From Pseudanabaena sp. Chao 1811 (lineage in GTDB: Bacteria > Cyanobacteriota > Cyanobacteriia > Pseudanabaenales > Pseudanabaenaceae), in NCBI RefSeq assembly GCF_027942295.1, contig NZ_CP101416.1:4388501-4452500 (forward strand): 64,000 bases of DNA, in the 5' to 3' direction. The translations under genes and the position numbers were made by a program. Below are positions 1 through 7,832 of the stretch, in pieces (the stretch's first letter is position 1; every line of letters starts with the position of its first letter). The notes below the pieces were generated by a model that saw only the letters and a program-made list of their open reading frames with translations, made no database searches and had not been told where the DNA came from.

Positions 1-740
1 AACTGCGTTGTGACGGCACTACCGTCGGAATTAAATAGGTCGCAGGAAATGGGTAGACGACTAATATTTTTATTACTGCCGATGACAACGATCGCTGAGC
101 CTTTCACTAACTTTTGATTAGGATCAGGGTTAATTTCAAACTTTTGATCATGGCTGACCGCAATCACGTTTACGCCATAGTGACCACGCAGCTTGAGTTC
201 TAGGATCGTTTTACCATCAAACTCTTCAGGAACCATTACTTCCACAATGCTATTGTCGGGATCTAGCTCAAAGCGTTCTAAAATGCCACGCTGAGTTAGC
301 GATCGCGCCAAGGCACGCCCCATTTCTGCTTCAGGATAAACAACCAAATCTGCGCCAACCTTGGTGAGCAACGTGCCATGTATCTCCGAGGAAGCCTTTG
401 CCACAACATGCTTAACCCCTGCTTCTTTGACATTCAAAGTAGTGACAATGCTCTCTTCTAAAAAGTTACCGATCGCTACAATTACGGTATCAATTTCGAG
501 AATACCCGATTCTTTGAGGGCAAGGGGATTGGTGGAATCTAGTTGCAGGCAATGGGCGGCTAGATTGTTCGCTCTTACATAATTGACGCTTTCTTCATCT
601 TTATCTGCTGCTAAGACTTCGTATCCCAGTCGATCAAGGGTGGAGCATACGGAGCGACCAAAACGTCCTAAGCCAATGACTGCAAATTGCTTGTTTTCAT
701 GGCGGAGACTACGAAAAAAGCTTAAAGAAGAGATATCCAC
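1..740 (-). CDS. ktrA: KtrA/TrkA-family potassium channel regulatory subunit (3' end outside window)
   Basis: Cytoplasmic gating subunit of a Ktr/Trk potassium uptake system. Translation from a GTG at 740 gives 246 residues and runs off the window edge without a stop. The N-terminal region has a Rossmann nucleotide-binding signature (VIGLGRFGRSVC, then an acidic end at AADKDEE), as in RCK/TrkA-N domains. A TrkA-C-like segment (EEFDGKTILELKLRGHYGV) follows near residue 180. It lies downstream of ktrB on the same strand, so the two probably form an operon, although about 200 bp with a perfect hairpin separates them. An AGGG lies about 8 nt before the GTG. At 246 residues it should be nearly complete. 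Confidence 0.9.
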   Translation of the reverse strand, partial: MDISSLSFFRSLRHENKQFAVIGLGRFGRSVCSTLDRLGYEVLAADKDEESVNYVRANNLAAHCLQLDSTNPLALKESGILEIDTVIVAIGNFLEESIVTTLNVKEAGVKHVVAKASSEIHGTLLTKVGADLVVYPEAEMGRALARSLTQRGILERFELDPDNSIVEVMVPEEFDGKTILELKLRGHYGVNVIAVSHDQKFEINPDPNQKLVKGSAIVVIGSNKNISRLPISCDLFNSDGSAVTTQ

Positions 741-787
741 AAAATTTCCCTGAAGTTCCTAAGTATTAACTGCTTTAGCATCTGTTC

Positions 788-834
788 GATACAGTCATTT
801 GCGTACTATAAAGCAGGGCGCAAATGACTGTATC
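788..834. repeat. Perfect hairpin repeat, family C (ktrB-ktrA gap)
   Basis: Arms 788-803 and 819-834 are exact 16-bp inverted complements around a 15-nt spacer. The right arm and following tail (CAAATGACTGTATCAAACTC) closely match the right side of the hairpin at 5086-5126, which suggests a dispersed element. It lies between two genes on the same strand, so it could affect readthrough from ktrB to ktrA. Confidence 0.75.
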
Positions 835-946
835 AAACTCACATTGATTTAAGAGTTTATCAAAAGGTTCGAGTGGTAAGTGTAAAGCGCTTTCCATCTG
901 AACCGTAAAATTTTGTCATCCAATGGCTGTAGCCACTTTTCTATAA

Positions 947-2281
947 TTATCCAACGAGCATTGATTCTTGAGGATATTTAATCAAACTAGGTTTGGTATC
1001 GGTAAATATCGCTGCCATCAGTAGTAGTATTCCTACCCGTCCGATATACATAGTGGCAATGATCACTAACCGTCCTGCGGTGGATAATGAGCCTGTGATC
1101 CCTGTAGATAAACCTACTGTGCCGAAGGCTGAAGTTGCCTCAAATAGGATACTGATAAAACTCATATTGCGATCGGTGATGGATAACAAGCCCGTGGAGC
1201 AGATCACCGTAAATAGCGAACCCACTGCTACCCCTACAGCTTTTAAAATCAATCCATTGGGGACTTGGAGTTTATAGAGATTTACCTGATCGCGACCTTG
1301 TAAAGCCGCTCTTGTGCAGCTTGCTAGGATGCGAGCAGTAGTGGTCTTGATGCCCCCCCCTGTACTTCCAGGACTTGCACCAATGAACATCAAGGCGATC
1401 GAGATAAACATCGCAGTTATGGTCATTTTACCATTATCGATGGTGTTAAATCCTGCGGTACGGGTGCTGACGGACTGAAACCATGCCGCCACAATTTGAT
1501 CAAATAGAGACAAATTGCCAAGGGTGTCATTGTTCTGGAATTCCGTGACCCAAATCGCGATCGTGCCAAATAATAAAAGAGCGATCGTCGTGCTAGTAGC
1601 TACGCAAAAGGTCAAACTTAAGGATATGTAATCACGACTGCGCGAAAATTTTGTTCTTAGCCATAGATAACCCTCCAAGATGACTTGATAGCCAATGCCA
1701 CCAAAGATGATCAATAGCCCAATAATGATACTTATCATTGGGGTTTTGACATAACCCATTAAGTTATCGGTAAATAGGCTAAATCCAGCGTTATTAAAAG
1801 CATTAACGCTCAGAAAAATTGATTGCCAAAGACTTTCTGTAAAGCTCATCTGTTGACTAAAAATCGGGAGCATTGCAAACACTCCTGTTAGTTCAAAGAG
1901 AATAGTCACGGCAATAATCGACTTCACTAGTTGTAGACCGCCGCGAATGCCGCGAGTGTCTAGGGACTGCTGCAAGGTGATTTTGTCGCGAAGGCTAAAT
2001 CTGCGACCAATGAGTAACATCAAAATCGAGGTGGCGGTCATATATCCTAATCCGCCTACTTGGACTAGTAAGGTTAGAAATAGCTGTCCCCAGAAGGAAT
2101 AAAATTTGCCGACATCAACGACTGAAAGTCCTGTGACGCATACAGCCGAAGTTGCGGTAAATAAAGCGGTGATGGGATCTGTCCATGTGCCATTACTAGA
2201 GGATATGGGCAGCATTAATAAAAATGCACCTAGGGATATGACAGTAAAAAAGCCAAGACAAATTGTTCTAGCAGGGTTCAC
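947..2281 (-). CDS. ktrB: KtrB/TrkH-family potassium uptake transmembrane subunit
   Basis: Membrane pore subunit of a Ktr/Trk-type potassium transporter, 444 residues, which is normal for KtrB and shorter than TrkH. The four pore-loop repeats are visible: TATSAVCVTGLSVVD, SVNAFNNAGFSLFTDN, SVSTRTAGFNTIDNGKM and TSAFGTVGLSTGI. The third is followed by GASPGSTGGGIKTTT, typical of the family's intramembrane region. Hydrophobic helices flank each loop. The gene precedes ktrA on the same strand, and together they would form the KtrAB membrane/regulator pair. A KtrE-type partner is not seen here. Confidence 0.94.
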   Translation of the reverse strand: MNPARTICLGFFTVISLGAFLLMLPISSSNGTWTDPITALFTATSAVCVTGLSVVDVGKFYSFWGQLFLTLLVQVGGLGYMTATSILMLLIGRRFSLRDKITLQQSLDTRGIRGGLQLVKSIIAVTILFELTGVFAMLPIFSQQMSFTESLWQSIFLSVNAFNNAGFSLFTDNLMGYVKTPMISIIIGLLIIFGGIGYQVILEGYLWLRTKFSRSRDYISLSLTFCVATSTTIALLLFGTIAIWVTEFQNNDTLGNLSLFDQIVAAWFQSVSTRTAGFNTIDNGKMTITAMFISIALMFIGASPGSTGGGIKTTTARILASCTRAALQGRDQVNLYKLQVPNGLILKAVGVAVGSLFTVICSTGLLSITDRNMSFISILFEATSAFGTVGLSTGITGSLSTAGRLVIIATMYIGRVGILLLMAAIFTDTKPSLIKYPQESMLVG

Positions 2282-2427
2282 AGGTATCTCTACAAACTAC
2301 GAAATCATAGGGAACCATAATTTTATAGCGATCGCCTATCAAGTTAATCAAAAATCACTACCTAGGATGCTGCGATTTAATTTTGTGGCATCGCCGCGCC
2401 ACAAAATTAAACACAAAACTAAAATAG

Positions 2428-2679
2428 TTAGTCACTGAATAATCTCCGAAATCGCGGATCGATTTTGCCGCTCTTGGTGCGATTACACTTAGCGCAAAGA
2501 GTTTGAAGATTGCTGAAATCATTGGTTCCACCTTGGGCTAGGGGAATAATATGGTCAACTTGTAGGGTTTTGGCGGTAAGGTCAGTTTTATGGCAGCTTT
2601 GGCATTGATAAGTGTTGCGATCAAACACATATTTTCTGACTTCGGGCGGAATATAAATACGTTGTGTCTTGTCTGCCAT
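2428..2679 (-). CDS. Small HNH endonuclease
   Basis: An 83-residue stand-alone HNH nuclease domain. CxxC pairs at C26/C29 and C62/C65 should bind a structural zinc. D42-H43 (QVDHIIPL), N57 and K69 fit the beta-beta-alpha-metal catalytic fold. Free-standing HNH proteins of this size are common in cyanobacteria, but their substrates are mostly unknown. No intron, intein or phage gene is visible nearby. The gene ends about 145 bp beyond the ktrB start and is transcribed in the same direction. The palindrome at 2714-2764 sits just upstream. Confidence 0.85.
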   Translation of the reverse strand: MADKTQRIYIPPEVRKYVFDRNTYQCQSCHKTDLTAKTLQVDHIIPLAQGGTNDFSNLQTLCAKCNRTKSGKIDPRFRRLFSD

Positions 2680-2713
2680 AGGTGAAGTTTTTAGATCGAG
2701 ATATTTTCATTAT

Positions 2714-2764
2714 AAATCCAGAGTCTTTGCCTCACGCAATGCGTGAGGCAAAGACTCTGGATTT
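2714..2764. repeat. 51-bp near-perfect palindrome
   Basis: Arms 2714-2738 and 2740-2764 are exact 25-bp complements around a single central base. It sits between the divergently read genes at 2428-2679 (-) and 2842-3612 (+), so it is not a terminator for either. The following ACTACTTAG resembles the end sequence of the family B elements near 22195 and 48092. Confidence 0.85.
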
Positions 2765-2841
2765 AACTACTTAGCAGTCCTCCCGTTTTATAATTTTAAA
2801 AAATTGCTCCAAGAGTGATTTCTTTAACAAAGAGGTGCTTT

Positions 2842-3612
2842 ATGGCTGAACCTATGGCTTTAGGCGATCGCATTGAGTTTGGATTTTGGGAAGCTGGCTG
2901 CATGATTTGGGTTGGTGCAAGGGATTTTGTGAGCCAAGATTATGAGGGATTTTGCAACTTAATTTGGAATCATGACAACCTCAAATTGCAAGAAGCAATC
3001 TTTGAAAGGAAAGCTTTTTTGGCGATGGATCTCTATCAAGACGATGGCTACAATGTTCGCGTTGTGATGGGCGACCTTAACGAACAAGAACGGGATGAAT
3101 GGGTTGCTAGAGTGCGTTGGCGGCTGGATTTGTCCTGCGGACAGATGGTAGTTTCTGGGGTGCTTGGGGATGATGATTTTGATGAGATCCCAGAAGCAAG
3201 CGCGATCGCTGATAATGATTGTTTACAATGCTATGTCTCAGTTCCACCCAGTGAGTATCAAGTGGAAGTCTATTCCTATCCTCCTAGTGATATCACCACC
3301 GCATGGGATCAAATTACAGGTTCCAATCTATTTCCTATAAGCGAAGGTATAGAGCCAGAAGCATTAAAGTCATATTTTGAGAGAACTCGTCCTAATACCC
3401 CCATTCCTGCATGGATTGGTTGTGAAATTGAAGAAGATCCTGAGCGCCGCAAAAAATATTATGAAGAGGCATATTCTTTGCATTATACCGACTTTGTAAT
3501 TCGCCTGTCGCCAATTCTTGAAGACCTGCCTCTACCAATAATAGAAGAAGGTGGAGCGATAAAATGGGAGTTTCGTAAACCTGAGCGCTGTCCATTAGGT
3601 CTAGTTCGCTAA
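2842..3612 (+). CDS. Hypothetical protein, 256 residues
   Basis: I do not recognise a family. The ATG at 2842 is preferred over a GTG at 2815 because AAAGAGGTG precedes it at normal spacing. The protein is acidic and soluble, without signal peptide or membrane segments. It is rich in Trp, Asp and Glu, with stretches such as FGFWEAGCMIWVGARDF near the start and GCEIEEDPERRKKYYEEAY near residue 190. Its own promoter should lie in the palindrome-bearing gap upstream. Two hairpins follow its stop, the second suited to termination. Confidence 0.7.
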   Translation: MAEPMALGDRIEFGFWEAGCMIWVGARDFVSQDYEGFCNLIWNHDNLKLQEAIFERKAFLAMDLYQDDGYNVRVVMGDLNEQERDEWVARVRWRLDLSCGQMVVSGVLGDDDFDEIPEASAIADNDCLQCYVSVPPSEYQVEVYSYPPSDITTAWDQITGSNLFPISEGIEPEALKSYFERTRPNTPIPAWIGCEIEEDPERRKKYYEEAYSLHYTDFVIRLSPILEDLPLPIIEEGGAIKWEFRKPERCPLGLVR

Positions 3613-3629
3613 TATGGCTATTGTCGCTT

Positions 3630-3670
3630 GAGAAGAGAATGGCGGCGCAAAGCGCCGCCATTCTCTTCTC
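3630..3670. repeat. Perfect hairpin repeat with GGCGGCGC core
   Basis: Nineteen-bp arms (3630-3648 and 3652-3670) flank an AAA loop. The inner core GGCGGCGC-AAA-GCGCCGCC recurs with different outer stems elsewhere in the window, for example at 5086-5126 and 14898-14952. Confidence 0.8.
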
Positions 3671-3672
3671 AT

Positions 3673-3712
3673 ACATTGGGCGCTTTCAATAAAAAAGCGC
3701 CCAATGTTTTTT
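3673..3712 (+). terminator. Intrinsic terminator between convergent genes
   Basis: Arms ACATTGGGCGCTTT (3673-3686) and its complement (3694-3707) are followed by a T-run (GTTTTTTATT) on the plus strand. This suits termination of the 2842-3612 gene. The minus-strand aroF gene ends immediately beside it. Confidence 0.65.
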
Positions 3713-4850
3713 ATTGGAAGCGGCCTGATCTCACTGCATTAGCCAGCTCGGTTAATGTCTCAACTGTCTGCTCAAAATTGATGCAGCCATCGGTAATGCT
3801 CTTGCCGTACTCTAATTTAGACAAGTCTTTGGGGAAAGGTTGCTTGCCACGATTGAGATGGCTTTCGAGCATAATGCCGACGATATTTTCGGAACCATTA
3901 CGCACTTGATCGGCGATATCTTGCAACACAATCGGTTGATTTTTGTAATCTTGACCGCTATTGTCATGGCTGCAATCGACCATCATGTAGGGCAGTAGAT
4001 TGCGATCGCGTAAACGATTGGCGATCGCTTCCACATGAGCCTTGTCATAGTTAGGACCTTGCTTACCACCGCGCAACACAATATGACCATCGGGATTGCC
4101 CGTCGTGGTGACAATACTCGATCTACCCTCATTGCTAACACCGAGAAAACGGTGGGGCTGACGTGCCGAAAGCATCGCATTAATGGCAACATCAATGCTG
4201 CCATCAGTCCCATTTTTGAAACCAACGGGCATCGATAGCCCCGATGACATTTCGCGATGGGTTTGGCTTTCGGTAGTACGCGCACCGATTGCTGTCCAAG
4301 AGATCAGATCGGCAAGGTATTGCGGCACAATCGGATCGAGCAATTCGGTGGCACTAGGCAAGCCCAATTTCGCTACGTCTAGTAGTAGCTGCCGCGCCAT
4401 ACGGAGACCATAATTAATGTCAAATGTCCCATTAAGATGTGGGTCATTGATTAAACCTTTCCAACCGATAGTGGTGCGAGGTTTTTCAAAATAGACACGC
4501 ATCACGATTTCGAGGGCATCGCTGACCTCATCGCGGAATTTTGCTAATTTTTCGGCATATTCCTTAGCTGCCTTAACATCATGAATCGAGCAGGGACCAA
4601 CCACCACTAACAAACGGCGATCGCTACCATTTAAAATATTACGAATTCTCGCTCTAGCATTACAAACTACCTTAGCGATCGCGGGGGTAATTGGCAATTC
4701 GGTTTTGATTTCCACAGGTGCTAGCAGTGGACAGGTTTCGACCACATGCAGATCACTAGTTTTAATTTGGTCTAAATTTTCATCTAATACTGATATTCCG
4801 TGAACAGACATTGGGGCGAGTTCAGTTGGTGACACTCTATTTAACTCCAT
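3711..4850 (-). CDS. aroF: 3-deoxy-7-phosphoheptulonate synthase (type I DAHP synthase)
   Basis: Condenses phosphoenolpyruvate and erythrose 4-phosphate in the first step of the shikimate pathway. The 379-residue protein matches the type I-alpha (AroF/G/H) class. VVGPCSIHD carries the metal-binding Cys. FEKPRTTIGWKG and INDPHLNGTFDINYGLR bind phosphoenolpyruvate. It also has LPSATELLDP, IGARTTESQTHREMSSG, GFKNGTDG, LRGGKQGPNYD and VDCSHDNSGQD. An N-terminal extension of about 30 residues precedes the core. Which aromatic amino acid inhibits it cannot be told from the sequence. No other aro gene is adjacent. Confidence 0.95.
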   Translation of the reverse strand: MELNRVSPTELAPMSVHGISVLDENLDQIKTSDLHVVETCPLLAPVEIKTELPITPAIAKVVCNARARIRNILNGSDRRLLVVVGPCSIHDVKAAKEYAEKLAKFRDEVSDALEIVMRVYFEKPRTTIGWKGLINDPHLNGTFDINYGLRMARQLLLDVAKLGLPSATELLDPIVPQYLADLISWTAIGARTTESQTHREMSSGLSMPVGFKNGTDGSIDVAINAMLSARQPHRFLGVSNEGRSSIVTTTGNPDGHIVLRGGKQGPNYDKAHVEAIANRLRDRNLLPYMMVDCSHDNSGQDYKNQPIVLQDIADQVRNGSENIVGIMLESHLNRGKQPFPKDLSKLEYGKSITDGCINFEQTVETLTELANAVRSGRFQ

Positions 4851-5003
4851 ATAAATATCTATTTATACTTTAGCCTTCCAAAGGGTATAACGTATCCTAC
4901 GGATGGATTTTTGTTACATCAATCCAAATGTAGCGCAATGCCTACACTACATTTTCTCGGTATTTATTCGGTATTTAACAGCATAGTTAGTAACCAAACC
5001 GAT

Positions 5004-5040
5004 AGTGTTGTGCTACCCACGTAGTGGGTAGCACAACACT
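5004..5040. repeat. Perfect hairpin repeat
   Basis: Seventeen-bp arms 5004-5020 and 5024-5040 flank a GTA loop. It lies in the 4851-5248 gap between divergent genes, so it does not terminate either one. Confidence 0.8.
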
Positions 5041-5085
5041 TATATGAAGTACAGGTTGGTGCTGTTTAGGTTTTAGTTTTAAATT

Positions 5086-5126
5086 AACGTCATTTGTGCG
5101 GCGCGAAGCGCCGCACAAATGACGTT
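5086..5126. repeat. Perfect hairpin repeat, family C
   Basis: Nineteen-bp arms 5086-5104 and 5108-5126 flank a GAA loop. The right arm and tail (CAAATGACGTTATCGAACTC) match the element at 788-834 at nearly every position, while the inner stem differs. No promoter could be assigned with confidence in the rest of the 4851-5248 gap. Confidence 0.8.
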
Positions 5127-5248
5127 ATCGAACTCACGTTAAATTAGGTTTGAGTTAAAGATTTTAAAAAATTACCTGCAAAATTATTTCTAACCTAAGT
5201 TCGCCTCGATAATTAGGCAATATTCTTAAGGCTAAGGAGCATACAGCG

Positions 5249-5743
5249 ATGAAACTACCGTTGTATATCGTTCTGTTTTTGTTTGGTTTAGCGATCGCGC
5301 AAAGTGTCTACTTCTATCCATTACTGCCAGATGTTGTCGGTTCACACTTTGATGCAGCGGGTAAGGTCAATGGCACATCCTCAAAACTCGTTTACTTTAT
5401 TGTCTATTTTGTATCCTTGGCACTTACTAGTTCTTTTACAGTATTACTGCCTTTAGTTTTTAAATATTTACCAACTTCCGTAATTAATTTGCCCCATCGC
5501 GAATATTGGCTATCAGGCGATCGCCGAGAAGAGTCTTTACAGTTTCTCAATGTGCATTTCTCTTGGCTTGGCGTTGCCACGATGTTGTTAATGGTGATCA
5601 TCTTTCATTTGACCTTTATCGCCAATCTCAGTCCAATCAAAGAGCTGAACCTCCCTGCCCCTTTGGTTTTGTTAGCTGCCTTTGTCATATTTACGATCTG
5701 GTGGACTGTAGTACTCTTACGCCGCTTTCCTAAACCTTCATAA
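5249..5743 (+). CDS. DUF1648-domain membrane protein
   Basis: A 164-residue protein with four predicted membrane helices, at about residues 4-20, 48-70, 102-124 and 134-156. The segment LLPDVVGSHFDAAGKVNGTSSK near residues 27-48 is the hallmark of DUF1648, the N-terminal domain found in SdpI-like membrane proteins. Its function in cyanobacteria is unknown. An AAGGAG lies about 10 nt before the ATG. The gene stands alone, between a divergent aroF and the downstream M48 protease gene. Confidence 0.8.
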   Translation: MKLPLYIVLFLFGLAIAQSVYFYPLLPDVVGSHFDAAGKVNGTSSKLVYFIVYFVSLALTSSFTVLLPLVFKYLPTSVINLPHREYWLSGDRREESLQFLNVHFSWLGVATMLLMVIIFHLTFIANLSPIKELNLPAPLVLLAAFVIFTIWWTVVLLRRFPKPS

Positions 5744-5777
5744 CTAAGGTGTTTGGGTACAATTACAAAATAGCGCA

Positions 5778-5814
5778 AAGCCTATGGGACACATGCAACC
5801 TGCGCCATAGGCTT
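5778..5814. repeat. Short inverted repeat downstream of the DUF1648 gene
   Basis: AAGCCTATGG (5778-5787) and CCATAGGCTT (5805-5814) are exact complements around a 17-nt loop. It may be a weak terminator or a decayed hairpin element. Confidence 0.5.
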
Positions 5815-5922
5815 AATGTTACCTTTAAATAAAAATCTAGAGTCAATGGGCGGCGACATACTCCATTAATCTTTGCGATAGAATGAAGTAAATCGCGAAT
5901 ATCACCACGAACGGACAAAAAT

Positions 5923-6894
5923 ATGCCACGTTATACAGGAATTTCTAGCGAAGCATTTCGGCATCCCCTCGATCGCCAAGCCGAACAAGCACTCCGTAGT
6001 GTACCGGGGTTTGACCTAGTAGCGGGTAAATTTGTCGAGTTCATGTATGAGCGTCCACAGACGATTTACCACATTGGCAATAGTATTCAAGTTAGTCATC
6101 GGCAATATGCCACTATTCATCGCATTTTTAGAGAATGCGTCGCTGACCTCGATGTCCAACCAGAGCCAGTTCTCTTTGTTTCCCAAAATCCTGTGGCTAA
6201 TAGTTATGCTCTCGGTAAAGATCATCCCTACATTGTGATTAATTCGGGACTGCTCGATCTATTAACTGAAGAAGAAATTCGGTCTGTGCTTGCCCATGAA
6301 CTGGGACATATCAAATGTGGTCACACTACGCTTATTCAGATGGCAATGTGGGTGATGAGCATTGTTTCGACCCTGAGTGAGATGACTTTTGGCTTGGGTG
6401 GTTTGGTCAGCAGTGGTTTAATTTACGCTTTCTTTGAATGGCGACGTAAGGCAGAACTATCAAGCGATCGCGCTGCATTATTAGTTACTGATGAGTTAGA
6501 TACAGTTCTCTCGACAATGATGAAGCTATCGGGTGGAAGTTCTGCTTTTGCCCATGAGTTGAGTTTGCCCGAATTTATCCGCCAATCCGATGCCTATCAA
6601 GAACTAGATAAAGACAATCTCAATCAGATCTATAAGTTCATGCTCTATAACGGTTTTGGGGCTGGCTCAATGCTTAGTCATCCATTCCCCGTCGAGAGGG
6701 TGCACTATATCCGTGAGTGGGCAGATTCGGAAGAGTATCGTAATCTGAAGTCTGGTAATTACAAGCGTGGTGATACGACTGGTGCGGTCGATGTTTCACA
6801 ATCTCCAAAGGAAGATAAGAATGAAACTGAAGCTGAACGTCTAAAGCGCCAAATTGATGAACTCCAAGCTGAAATCAATCGCCTCAAGCGTTAG
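5923..6894 (+). CDS. M48-family zinc metalloprotease with C-terminal coiled coil
   Basis: A 323-residue peptidase related to the HtpX/Ste24 fold. The zinc site is H125-E126-x-x-H129 (AHELGHIKCGH). A later acidic motif (AELSSDRAALL) supplies the expected third ligand. NSYALGKDHPYIVINSGLL before the zinc helix is typical of the family. One hydrophobic helix pair follows the active site (MAMWVMSIVSTLSEMTFGLGGLVSSGLIYAFFEW), so the enzyme may be membrane-associated. The last 35 residues are charged and predicted to form a coiled coil. A role in envelope protein quality control would be inference. Confidence 0.88.
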   Translation: MPRYTGISSEAFRHPLDRQAEQALRSVPGFDLVAGKFVEFMYERPQTIYHIGNSIQVSHRQYATIHRIFRECVADLDVQPEPVLFVSQNPVANSYALGKDHPYIVINSGLLDLLTEEEIRSVLAHELGHIKCGHTTLIQMAMWVMSIVSTLSEMTFGLGGLVSSGLIYAFFEWRRKAELSSDRAALLVTDELDTVLSTMMKLSGGSSAFAHELSLPEFIRQSDAYQELDKDNLNQIYKFMLYNGFGAGSMLSHPFPVERVHYIREWADSEEYRNLKSGNYKRGDTTGAVDVSQSPKEDKNETEAERLKRQIDELQAEINRLKR

Positions 6895-6908
6895 ATATTG
6901 TCTAAATT

Positions 6909-6944
6909 GATCGCCTATTCCCTCAACACAAAACAGCGATCGCC
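6909..6944. repeat. Solitary copy of the HIP1-bearing repeat unit
   Basis: GATCGCCTATTCCCTCAACA followed by CAAAACAGCGATCGCC closely matches the units of the tandem array at 7587-7832, on the other side of the Uma2 gene. The gene is therefore flanked by the same repeat. Confidence 0.6.
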
Positions 6945-6992
6945 AAACACTATTTCTGATTATAATGAACATAAAATTTGTGGGCAAAATGT

Positions 6993-7586
6993 ATGATTTC
7001 TGCTACTTTATCGCCTAGCCTATCACCTACAGAATATCTAGAGTGGGAAGTAACACAAGAAGGTAGGTATGAGTATGAGTATGGAGAGGTTATTGAGGTA
7101 ACAGGTGGAAAGCTTGAAAACAATGAAATTGCCCTTAATTTAATTGTATTGCTCCGAAGTCATTTACGTGGTAAAGGTTGTCGTATCCTTGGTGGTGATG
7201 CGAAACTCATGACCATTCCGAGCAATGTTTATTACTTTCCTGATGTGGTTGTTAGTTGCGATTCTCGCGATCGCAACGCTAGGGAATTTTTACAATATCC
7301 TTGTTTAATTGCTGAAGTCTTATCCCCTGCTACAGAAAGTCGCGATCGCGGGATTAAGTTACGCAACTATCTAAAGATCGATTCATTACAAGAATATATG
7401 CTCATCAATTCAGATTCTCCGAGTATTGAGTTCTATCGTCGTAGCGAGCGTACAGAGGTTTGGGAATATCTAACAATCAATAGTTCTGATTTAACCGTTA
7501 ACGATCCTGAAGTTCAATTAACGAGCATAGATATTAGTCTTCCACTGTCACTTATCTATGAAAATGTTGACTTTCAGCAATCCTAA
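6993..7586 (+). CDS. Uma2-family (DUF820) putative endonuclease
   Basis: A 197-residue protein from the ATG at 6993; an in-frame TTG at 6978 is less likely. Uma2/DUF820 proteins are abundant in cyanobacteria and have a PD-(D/E)XK nuclease-like fold. The core is visible: LSPTEYLEWE near the start, then YYFPDVVVSCD and CLIAEVLSPATESRDRGIKL, with PD and E-V in the expected order. The usual E-x-K lysine is replaced by the family's typical EVLSPxT form. Substrate and biological role are unknown. The gene is flanked on both sides by HIP1-bearing repeats. Confidence 0.85.
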   Translation: MISATLSPSLSPTEYLEWEVTQEGRYEYEYGEVIEVTGGKLENNEIALNLIVLLRSHLRGKGCRILGGDAKLMTIPSNVYYFPDVVVSCDSRDRNAREFLQYPCLIAEVLSPATESRDRGIKLRNYLKIDSLQEYMLINSDSPSIEFYRRSERTEVWEYLTINSSDLTVNDPEVQLTSIDISLPLSLIYENVDFQQS

Positions 7587-7832
7587 TTGCCTATTCAACC
7601 ATCAAACAGCGATCGCCTCTCTTCACCAAAACCCGATCGCCATTTCCCCACATCAAACAGCGATCGCACTCTCACCCCCCACAAACCCGAACGCCCATTT
7701 CCCACTACATCAAACAGCGATCGCCCCTCATCACGCACAAAACCCGTTCGCCTATTCCTCCACATCAAACAGCGATCGCCCCTCACTACCCATAAATGTG
7801 ATCGCCTATTTATCTACATCAAATTGCGATAT
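7587..7832. repeat. Degenerate tandem array, HIP1-bearing units of about 51-57 bp
   Basis: CATCAAACAGCGATCGC starts units at 7600, 7651, 7708 and 7763, and a decayed unit (CATCAAATTGCGAT) starts at 7817. Spacing is 51, 57, 55 and 54 bp. The intervening stretches also resemble one another (AAACCCGATCGCCATTTCCC and variants), so these are whole repeat units and not CRISPR spacers. The array fills the gap between the Uma2 gene and the IS. The IS left end interrupts the last unit. Confidence 0.85.

Noticed and set aside
2106-2438. Plus-strand open frame opposite ktrB
   Set aside because: It is the complement of the strongly supported ktrB gene and shows no family features.
2714-2764. Rho-independent terminator
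   Set aside because: It lies between divergent genes and has no T-run, so neither gene could use it as a terminator.
7587-7832. CRISPR array with about 17-24 bp repeats
   Set aside because: The would-be spacers resemble one another and spacing varies from 51 to 57 bp; no cas genes are present. It is a degenerate tandem repeat.
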